A stretch of DNA of 64,000 nucleotides from Lycorma delicatula (Eukaryota; Arthropoda; Insecta; Hemiptera; Fulgoridae): positions 39,222,153 through 39,286,152 of the forward strand of contig NC_134465.1 of NCBI RefSeq assembly GCF_047948215.1. Direction: 5' to 3'. This document shows, in pieces, positions 15,301 to 27,300 of the stretch (the first letter of the stretch is position 1; each line of letters starts with the position of its first letter). The position numbers and the translations under genes were made by a program. The notes beneath the pieces were generated by a model, which did not search any database, was not told where the DNA came from, and saw only the letters and a list, made by a program, of their open reading frames with translations.

Positions 15301-18300
15301 GTGTGTTTTTCATGGTCTCAATCTGGATTTTTTTTTTTGAGAATCATTTTAAATCACAATTGTTTTTAAAGTGTCAGAAATATATTGCTGCAGTTTTTCC
15401 TGAATAAAATGTACCCAATAAATTGACAGATTCACGAATAGTCACTTGTTTTAGAGAAACCGGTAGTATAGATGAACAAAAAATGGTCTGCCTGGCTTAT
15501 AGTTTTAAATTATGTATCTTTAGAATGTGTCCATGCATCCACTGAATGACCATCACCAAAATCATTAAGAAAGTTATTTCAAGTGATCAGAACGTCACAC
15601 TAGTGTGTCTACAAAGCCACAAATTAAAATTACATCTAAATTTTATTCACTTCTTGCAGGAATTGCAAGAACCTGATCACAGAAATAGACACATTTATTG
15701 CAAATTGTTTATGCATTTTTTTGGTAGCAATATTTAGATCTTGAATAACATTTAAATTAGTAACAAGGCATGGATTATAACCGACTTTATAGATTTGCTA
15801 GAAAATGAATGTAATCGCTGGTTGCAGCAAGATGTTGGAAAGCCTGCATAGCAAATAACACAATGTTGTACGAGTTCTTCGGGGAGCAAGCCATCATCTA
15901 ATGTGGTTTAACTATGGCCATCTACATCACCAGATTTATCTCATATGAATCTTTTTCTTTGGGATAATTAACAGTAAAAGTTTTTAGAAATAATTCACGC
16001 ACAATTGATTGATATTTTGAATTCAACTGAAAAACTGAAATCAAAATATCCCATATCAGTATTCCAACCATTAAAATAGAGGGTGCTAACATGAAGAAAT
16101 ATGTTGATGTCTACATAACTGCAAATAAAAAGAACATTTTGAATGCTTACTATAACAAAATTACTGTAAGTTATAAAATTACTTAATATTTATTTCTTCC
16201 TTAAACTTAATTACACGTTTCATATACTGGTTTCATCAACTTTTTTCCCCCAAATGGATTGCATAACTTTTTTCCCACTCTGTTTAATTTATTTTAATAT
16301 ATATAATTTTTTTGCAAAAAATCCTTTATCAGTTAAAATATCCAATAGTGAGAAAAATGAAACCAATGTGTGAATTTATAAATAGGAGCTGCAAATTATC
16401 AAACATTTATTTCAATTTTAAACTTCAATAAAAGCATAACAAACAAAAATTTATAACAAATTGCTATTAAAAAAAAAAAAAAAAACAATTACTTCAAAAT
16501 ATTTTCAGTCTGGGATTGTGTTCAGTATATAATGATTTGTTTTGTTTTTAGTCCTGAAGGTTACATTACATCCTGATTCTTTAAATCTGTGAACTACTCT
16601 CCAAATCACTTTACTAATGTTATTGTAATGTCCTTTTCTTTTTTTATCTTTGTTTTTAGTTTAATTTTTTGTAGAAGTGTGTAAATGAGTATGTTCTAAA
16701 AACCATTTGTAATAGCTAGGTATTTTATCAGATAAGGTGAATGTGTCAAGCAGTTTGTGGATAATTTACATGAGGTCAGATGGTTAAATGTGTTGCGAAC
16801 AGGAGTCTGTGGCTATCAGTTCTCAGTATACTTTGTTAGCATATTTTTGTTGGTTTTTTGTGTTGGTGAGATCAAAATAGCATGTTGTTTATAAAGTTTG
16901 TATTCAGTTGTAAAGTTTAATTTATAATATGTTTGTTTATACATATGAATAATTTACATTGTCTCATGTTATCTCGGTCCAAGTCCCTCAGGAGATTTGG
17001 ACATTTTTTATATCTGAAGTATGTCTTCAGTCAAATGACTGAAGACAAAAAAAAAAAGATAATTGATCAGTAATGGGTTATTCATACTTCAGATAAAAAA
17101 TGTCCAAATCTCCTGAGGGACTTGGACCGAGATAACATGAGACAATGTAAATTAATCATATGTATAAACAAACATATTATAAATTAAACTTTACAACTGA
17201 ATACAAACTTTATAAACAACATGCTATTTTGATCTCAATAACCCATTACCGATCAATTACCTTCTTTTTTTTGTCTTCAGTCATTTGACTGGTTTGATGC
17301 AGCTCTCCAAGATTCCCTATCTAGTGCTAGTCATTTCATTTCAGTATACCCTCTACATCCTACATCCCTAACAATTTGTTTTACATATTCCAAACGTGGC
17401 CTGCCTACACAATTTTTCCCTTCTACCTATCCTTCCAATATTAAAGCGACTATTCCAGGATGCCTTAGTATGTGGCCTATAAGTCTGTCTCTTCTTTTAA
17501 CTATATTTTTCCAAATGCTTCTTTCTTCATCTATTTGCCGCAATACCTCTTCATTTGTCACTTTATCCACCCATCTGATTTTTAACATTCTCCTATAGCA
17601 CCACATTTCAAAAGCTTCTAATCTTTTCTTCTCAGATACTCCGATTGTCCAAGTTTCACTTCCATATAAAGCGACACTCCAAACATACACTTTCAAAAAT
17701 CTTTTCCTGACATTTAAATTAATTTTTGATATAAACAAAATATATTTCTTACTGAAGGCTTGTTTAGCTTGTGCTATTCGGCATTTTATATCGCTCCTGT
17801 TTTGTCCATTGTTAGTAATTCTACTTCCCAAATAACAAAATTCTTCTACCTCCATAATCTTTTCTGCTCTTATTTTCACATTCAGCGGTCCATCTTTGTT
17901 ATTTCTACTACATTTCATTACTTTTGTTTTGTTCTTGTTTATTTTCATGCGATAGTTCTTGCGTAGGACTTCATCTATGCTGTTCATTGTTTCTTCTAAA
18001 TCCTTTTTACTCTCGGCTAGAATTACTATATCATCAGCAAATCGTAGCATTTTTATCTTTTCACCTTGTACTGTTACTCTGAATCTAAATTATCAATTAT
18101 CAAATTCTCTATAATAAGTGAAGAAATTTTCATTAAAGAAACAGAAGATTTTGTTCGCGTTCAATTTGAATATTAAAATATACAGTACAATAATGTATGG
18201 CAATGATACAATATCTAACAGAGTGTATGTTCTCCACAAACTGACATTAGTATTCAGAGTCTATCTCTGGTCAATTACGCCTGTATTTGTTAAAAAAAAA

Positions 18301-21300
18301 AAAGAAGAAAATATATATGTATATATATATATTCCCCCCCCCCCCCAATTATGTCTTCTTTCATCTATTCATGATAAAACCTTCAAATTGCACTAAAATG
18401 AAATCCCATTCTCCTTCTTTTTTTACTTCTTTATTTATATGACAATAGTTAATGTTTTTGAATCTTTGCACTAAATGCCTCAGGAATGGAAATAATTATT
18501 GTTTATAAAACTTCTTTAACTCTTGAATTATTAGCATAACATGTTTAAAATATTTTTGACACAAAAAAAAAAGAATATGTTTCATTGAGGAATAATTTTT
18601 TCGTCGTAAATTTCATGAGCTATGTGGTCATGAATCAATCTACATGAAGAATGCAGTAAGTAATACACTGGCACTATTTAACAAATGAAAAACCTGATTA
18701 GTTTTATTTATATTACTGCATATTAATTAATAAAGAACAAATTTTAAAAAGAGCTAAGAATTCAGTTTTTACGACAGCTTGTTTTTTAATAAGCTGAGGT
18801 AAAGGCAACCTCTGATTTTTATTTTACAGAAAAATAAAAATATTTTTATATTCAAGTTATGAATACATTTATAGGTTTTTAATATTTCTAATGCAATCTG
18901 CTCATGAGAAAATAATTTTGAAAACGAGATAAGCAAAAATTATACTCAATTATTTTTCTCTAATAATGGATGTTTCAAAAAGGACACACAACCCTTAGAA
19001 AGGTCTCAATTAAGATTAAGAAATAACACATACATAAATTTTATTTCTCCCTACATGTAAGTTGGGAACACTGTACTCAAGGTTAGCAGCTTATAACAGT
19101 TAAAATGTCCTTCTTATGCACTAGTGCTATACCAGTATAAATTAATCTCTATTGTGTTAACTACATTGTTTTCCAAGGACAAAGGTGTGTTTATTATTGA
19201 CACTTATTGCGCATATAAATCTGAATAAGTGAAAGACGAGTTTCGGATAAAATTTTCCACTTCTTCAGTTCCTAATAAGTCGACAATATCGGGTTTAATT
19301 ATTAAATTTTGTGAGACAGGGAGTGTATATAATCGAAAAAGCACAGGTGCTCACTGTTAACAGTAAAAGTTCAGGAAGATGACAGAATGTTTGACTAGCT
19401 CACCCAAAAAATCACTCAGAAAGTTATCTTTACAGTCTGGTCTTTCACTACATCAGCTTTCCTTCAGGGCTACTAAAAAATTACAATTGCATGCTTATCA
19501 CATTGGTGCCATTCTAGAACTAAAAGAAGTAGACCACAGAAAATATTTACAGCATTGTCATCAGTTTCGTTCTCTTGTTGATAACAACAGTATTGAAGTT
19601 TTGGATCGTATTTATTTCAGCAATGAGGCATGGTTTCACTTGGATGGCTACATTAACAGCCAAAACTGCTGAACATGGAGCACTGAAAATCCACATGCAT
19701 TTTACGAATAAGCATTACACACACATAAAATTGGTGCTTGGTGTGCAATCTCCTGGCGTCATGTAATAGGGCCTTTATTTTTTGACAAATCTGTAGATGG
19801 TATGAATTATCGCAACTTAATCAAACAGTTTATTGCTACATTAGATTAACACAAATGAAAATGTTGGTTCCAGGAGTATAATGCAACGTATCATGCTGTT
19901 AATGAAATGCTGGATATGTTACAGGAAGTTTTTGGCCATTGTTTGATATAAAAAGAATTGTGGCCTCCAAGATCCCCAGATCTTACACTGGTAAACATTT
20001 TCTTTTGGAGGTATTTAAAAAGTGCAGTTTCAAAATAATCCTCATATACTTGATGAATTGAATGCCAACATTGAAAGTGTAATTTCACACATTACTGAGC
20101 AAACATTAAGAAAAGTGGCTGCAAATGTTATGAAACATGTACGAACTTGCAAAGGGATAACAGGAAATCATTTTAAACATCTATTGTAAAGTTGTTACAG
20201 GTAATTTGAAATTTTTGAATAAATATTTTATTAACATTAATATTTTTGTCTCATGTAAGCAATTATGTTTTTATACCTTTATCCATTTTCCTAGTATCGG
20301 CATTACATCCATCAACTTTTAAGTAATCCACTTCCCACTCTGCAAATTTATTTGAATCTTGTTTTAAGTAATCGATCATCCCCGGATAACCTTCACATGT
20401 TTTGGTTCCATAATCTTCATACATTCCAAATTTTAAGCCTTTCGAATGAATCTGTAATTAAATTATTTTTATGCTAATAATTCTATGAAAATAAATTTAT
20501 TTCATTAAGTACAATACTTGTAACAGACATGATTTGATTTACAGAAACTATTTTATCTATAGATTAATAATTTTATTAATCGTTATTTTTTAATTTATAT
20601 ATTTCCATTGTTTACATTACATAACATACAAGAGGTTATCTCTAATGTAAAGACCATTTCATTGTAAAAAAATTTATTCTGAAAACTTTATAAATATTTT
20701 TTATTTCTCTTAAATTTCATACCTTATACTAATTCTATATATAATTGCCACATGAATTAAGACATTTATCGTAATGGTACATCAGGTTCAATATACCCTC
20801 GTTGTTTTCTTTTGCCACCAATCCATTTAGCCACTGATTAACAGCACATTTAAGTTCATCGTCACCTATGAATTGCTAACACTCAAAAATTCTTTCAATT
20901 TCCCAAACAAATGGTAATCAGAAGGAGCTAAGTCTGGACTATATGGTGGGTGTTCATTCATTTCCCATCCACGTCACTGATTTTTAATGGCACGCTGTAA
21001 CTTACATAGAATTTTGCAGTAGGCTTCTACATTTATAGTCATTCCACACGGCATGAAAACAATCAGCAGTATGCCAAATCTATCCCAAAAGACAGTGGTC
21101 ATCAGTTTACGTCCAAATAACTGTGGCTTGACCTTTGTTGGTCTGGTTGGTGATTGAGGATGACACCATTCACTTGACGGTCGTTTTCTCTCTGGTGTGT
21201 AATATGAAATCCATGTTTCATCACTAGTAACAACTGAATTAAGGAACTCATCACCTTTTTTTGTATAGTGCACCAAAACTTCCGAAGCAGATTCCATTCA

Positions 21301-24300
21301 GATGTTTTAGTGACATTCCGTTAAGACGTGCACAAACCTTTCTGAAGCCTAAATGGTCGTGAAAATGCAGCCAATAACAACTCTTGAAACATCAGGAAAA
21401 AGAAGGGCAGGCTAGGTCAGAAATCATTGAGGAATGATCTTTTCTGATTTCATCATTGACGCGTTTCAACAAGTCCTCAGTGATTATCAAGACCTCCCCG
21501 AATGTTCTTCATCATGCACATTAATTCTGTTATTTCTAAACCTTTCACACCATTTTCAGACATTTCTTTCATTCATTACATTATCACCATATACAGCAAC
21601 CAACTGCCTATGAATTTCAGCCGATTAAATGTTTTGTTGGTTTAAAAAAACATGACTTCACGTATTTCACAGTTAGTGGCAACATCGATTTTCCTATTCA
21701 TTTTATAACATAATAACTCACATAAACAACAATGCAGTGACAACTAGCATAACCATGAATGACACAGGTTCGCCAACCTTAGGAGAGAAATTTCCCAGCG
21801 ATCTTTACTTTAGAGATATCCCTTGTATATTAACTACTATAACATATTTTACTTGAAAGCAGTGCTTGTTGGACAAGTCTAAAGATTCAATGACCTTGAA
21901 CTTTCTGCACTTGATTATATAATTTAATTCTAATTTTAAGGGCTGTTTGTAAAGTAGGACTTTCCAAAGTGACATAACTTTCCAAAATTTTGTTCCTTTC
22001 TACTCTATATATTTAGACCAATGACTTTCTAACTTCTTAATAACCTTGATAAGATGACTTTGTGATGAAGTTACTCTCATAAACAAGTTACATAAATCCT
22101 ACAATAATGTGCTTATGACAAGATGAGTATGTGCTACCATTAAACAAAATTAGCTGAGAAATAATCAATAGCATCAAAGGTAGACTTTTCAACGTAGCAT
22201 CAAAGAGATTTTTTTCAACAACAGAGAAGGCAGAAGAACCTAGGGGAGTACACCTTCAAAGATAATCAACAATCTACAAAGCAGTCCCTCCACTTGATTA
22301 GTTTAGTTTGGTTGTAGGATTCTTAGATCACCCAGTGAAACCTAAGAAAGAAATCAAAGAAATTTCCAATGCTTCATGACATGAGGGGAAGATAAAGAAG
22401 AGAAGAATTACTGTAGGTAAGTCATTTATTTGAAAAGTAGAAGGATGAGAATCCATACATGCAGGAGGTGTTTTTCTATATATTTTCAACCAAAATTTAA
22501 TTTTTACAAAATTCTTCAATTTGGTCACATATTAAACAGGTTTGCTAACCATTTTAGGATGGGCATGATTAAAAAAAGCAGATTCTAGAATATTTTTAAG
22601 GAAGAAACTGGATTACAATTTTTTTTATCAGAAGAATATTAAGTTTTTAAAAATGAGTAATAATTTTTATTATTTTATAAGTGTAAATTTAATTTCTTCA
22701 TAATGATCTTGAACACCACATTAACAGGTTGAAGACCTTGACATTTTTTTAACTTTGTTTGGTTTTAGTCAGAATGTTTTATGATTTCTGTAACATTTTG
22801 TTTAACAATTTTTCACATTTTTTTATTTTACCATTTTTTGTCAGTAAAAAACAAAATAGCTGCCTATTTTTTGCAGTAACATCCTCTTTTGCCCTTTTTT
22901 GGGACATGAGACTGATCAGTTCCCAACAGTTCACCAATAAATTCATACAATTAAATTAACTGTACACACTAATGAGACTGATATGTCCCACACCATCTTA
23001 TTTTTACTTTTGAAAAACAGTCATTTTATTTTTTTATAGCTTTTGAATATGATACTCTGTCATTTTCTTTTTTTTCTATTACTATGCAAAAAATTACAAC
23101 CAGATTTTTAATTACATTAAATTTAGTTGAAGAATAAATTTAATGTTATTAATTAAATTAAATTTAATGTTATAAGAATAAATTTATATTATAAATAATA
23201 TAAATAGCTTATATTATTTTAACCACAAATTGCTATAAAAGCTTACAGATTTTTCCTATCTAAAACAAACAATTGATGCCTAAAAATTCTAACAATACTA
23301 AGAAACTAACAAAACTGAATCATACATCCTTAGAAATTGGAAATTTCATAACCTACCATATTTTAAGATGAACAATTTTTTGTTACACAACTGAGATGTA
23401 ATAAAAACCACAACCCAGTTAAATAAAATCTAACAATGTTTATTTTTTATTATGGCTTTAGAGTATTTAAACAAAGATTATCAAGTTCTATGATATTTTT
23501 TTATTCCACATGTGTGTATTTAAAAAAACAACTCATACATTTTTATCACACACAAGGCACTTAAGTGCAAGTTTTGAACACTTATTCAGCTGATTATTGT
23601 GTGAGTTTTCATGACTTGTTCAAAAGATTGACCGATCCAATACAGTGCTCAAGTATATAGAACTGTATTCCTAACTCTTCTCTACTATTCAAAGGTTAAT
23701 CATACAAGCAAGTGGTACCAAATGGTGTCAATCGAGTTTTAAAATTAGTATTGCATGTGGGACTGATCAGTGTCGCAATGTTTGCAGTACCAAACTACTT
23801 GTGAGAGTGGTAAGTCCCACAAGGTGTTAAAAAACAGTTTTGCATGTGGGACTGATCAGTGTTACTGCGCCTATAGTAAAACACTTTTGTGAGACTGATA
23901 AGTGCCACAAGGTCACCAACCTGTTAATAACAACCTATATAATTTGAGTGACATTTATCGTTATAGGTTGTAAAATATGTGTTCAAAACATCTGTCTGAT
24001 AGGCAACAGCACAACTCATCTACACCGAGTTGTTTCCTTGTTACTATACCTTGTAGTAAAGCTACTAACAATTATGTCACATAAGAAACCAGTCATTCCT
24101 AAACTTAAAAGAGTCAAACAGTCAAAATGAACTAAAACATCTAAATGGGATGATGGAGATCAGCGACTACTCTAACCAGTAAAATTGTATCCTCACCTCA
24201 GTATTTACCTTTTCTTCTTTGCATATTATCAGTACTTCACTCGTCTCACAATCTGTATCTTATATATTATAATTACCATTAATTATTTTCTAATGAAAAA

Positions 24301-27300
24301 ATTCACATACATAATCTGATAAGTTCTTAATTCCACTTGGAAACCGCTCAGGATCAGGTTGTAGGTTACCGTTTTCATCACGTGATTTTGAAAGCCAGCA
24401 ATCATCGATTATTACATATTCATAACCTTTGTTTTTGTAACCTTCATCGACTAAAATATCAGCAACTTTACGATATAAAGTCTCACTGTAACAGATAATT
24501 TAACAGACTTTAGGAACATATTATGTTACAAGATTTTAAAGTTTAATTTATTAAACTCTATATAAATACAGTATTATATATATATAAATAGTCTATATAA
24601 ATACAAACAAAAATTATTATGACTGGTTTTCAAAACTGCAGTAGATACCTTGTACATATTATAGAATTTGTGACAACTAGTTTCTTGTACTTATAAGGAA
24701 ACATCTGATGAAAAGTTTAAGCTGAAGTATTTGTATACATGCCTTCAAGACATACATCCTAAGAAAAATAGAAAAGGATAACTTGAGGCTTTCAAGATGT
24801 GTAGTTGGAGAATTTTAAAGATTTTTTAAATGGATAAAGTTGAAACGAGGAAGTAATAAAAAAGTCTGATGTGGATATCACATGACTTCCTTGTACGCCT
24901 ATTAAAATACATATACACATTTTTTAAAAATGAAAAGTACATAAAATTTTATTTCATTAATAACTTTTTTTATTATTATTACTGAATTATTATTTATCGT
25001 AAAAATTATTTTACAATCAGAGGTTAATAATTATTAATAATATAATACATTTATATTTTAAAAAAAAATAGATGAAGTCTGATTTGAACCGATGTGCCTT
25101 CCCCTTAAAAGATCCAATATTTCATTAATTAAAATTTTATATGTTTATAACTCTGGAACCGATGAAAATCAGTACCACTTATGATATATGTTGAAAAGCT
25201 CTCAATGAGGGCTTATTACTGCAGTTAAGAAAAAGTCCAAAATCCAATTTTTTTTGGATTTTGAGATTTTTTGGACACTTTCGGTTCATTCGATTGCAGT
25301 CAAAAGGGGAGGTGCACAACTAGATGTTACAACAGTCCTAAATCCAAAATTTCAACATCCTACGGCTAATCCTTTTTGAGTTATACGTACGTACGTAGAG
25401 ACGTCACGCCGAAACAAGCCAAAATGGATATTTCCGTTGAAATCTGAAAACCGAAATTTTTTGCGATCAAAATACTTCCTTTACTTCATAAAAGTAAGCA
25501 AAAAGAGAAAACATATATAAAAAAAATTATCTTATCCTTTTACAAGAAGTTTGGTGAGCTATATTGTGCGCAGATTCAACAATCAGAACATGCATATATA
25601 TTTCATCCAGGAATTTGTGCTCGGTTGATATAATTACCAAATTTGTTAAATGTTCTTGTAACATTGTCGATCGTAAGTAGTTTTTTTTATTATTTTTAAT
25701 TTTCAAATGAACGTTCACCTGATGCTACAAAAACTGGTCGAGTTAAAATAATTCTTAATACTACAATGTTTCCTGAAGATTATTTTTAAAGTAATATTAG
25801 AACAAGTCAGATACTTGTAAATTAATATTTTCTGCTTTTATAAATGCCAATATTGACAAACTTTTATGATATAATTGGAAACTTCGTTCAATGACACATA
25901 TTTCCTTTAAATTATATCGTAACGGTTTTATTGCGTCAACTCTGCTTGACTATCTACTATCACTTAAAGGTTTAAAATTTATATTTTTTACGTGTATTTT
26001 CAATACCGATTACCTTTATGGACTCAAAATACATATATTTCTTGTATTAAATAAAAAACCTTTGTACAGTTTCATAAAAAAATATTGGCACTATTATTAA
26101 TAGTTAAATTTAAGCTACATGCTGAACAAGGAACATAAAATGCTGGAATATTTACGTTTAAAATTCTTTTTTGTAAACAACATGTTTTCCTTTCATATCA
26201 GCAGCATTATCATATAGTTGTCAGGTATTATAAATATTTAAAATTAATTTAGATAATTCTTCCAAAATGAGATCGCATAAGCCTCTTCAGTAGCGTTATT
26301 TATTGAAGAGAACCCAAAAAATGCACTTGATTTCCACTTTCTTGATTTCTAAATAAACAACGTATAATAACAGTTATTTGATCGACATCAGGCGTGCTGT
26401 CAAAAATGAAGGAAAATATTTGACTTTATGGATTAAACTCTAAAATTGTATTTTTAATTTTTGTACGGATCATGTTAATTATTTAATTCTGAGTTATTCT
26501 GCCTAAACAGCGAGGCATTAATTTATTAGAATTTTTAGATTTTTTAATTCTCTGAAGATGTTCTCGCATTACAGTATCAAAACTCGCAAATCAAATTATG
26601 TTCTGGACTACCAAGGGCAAGGATTCCCATGCAGCCTTGAGGTAAGTTTGGTTAGCTGGCATTTCTCCCACCACCACCCCATTCGGTCGCCCTAGAGCAT
26701 AGACCAAATGTTCCGTGCCAAAAACGGTTACTGTGCCTCTAAAAACGGTATATCGACCTCGATTCTATATGCTCCTAATGAGCTACCTAACTTGCGTGAG
26801 CGAATTAAGCAGGGTGCCGTACAGCACCCGCTTAAGTGTCCCAATCGCTCACTTGTCAACAATAAAACTAAATCGGGGAGGCGCACCCCTTGTTACAATT
26901 AAAAAAACTTTTGTAGTTATAATATATAAAAGGCAGCAATTTAGGCGGCCACGCCTCGGTTGCTGTATGCCAGCCAGTACCTGTCCACCATTAACAGCGC
27001 TTGGAGCTTATTTGGCTGGTGGCCAGCCATTGTCTCAAGAACGGCTTCCCACAGCAGAGCTATAGGAGTTCGTGTTATGTTACATTAACCCTTAAAGTTG
27101 CCGATGACGGTTGAACATAGCAACCTCATCGAGGAACTCCCACACGGTCCGACAATGCGGCTCTCGCCACACTGACTCGCCGTTTGTGAGCGGCCAAGTT
27201 TCCCCCTGACCTCTAAGTTCTAGGGTGGCTCGATCTCTGGCCCCCCAAGAGCGGGGCAGTCGAACATCATATGCACGTTCGACTGGACATCACCGCAGAC

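Noticed and set aside
22721..23927. LTR retrotransposon
   Set aside because: Ends are inverted rather than direct repeats and the flanks are TTAA; no gag-pol motif was seen here or elsewhere in the window.
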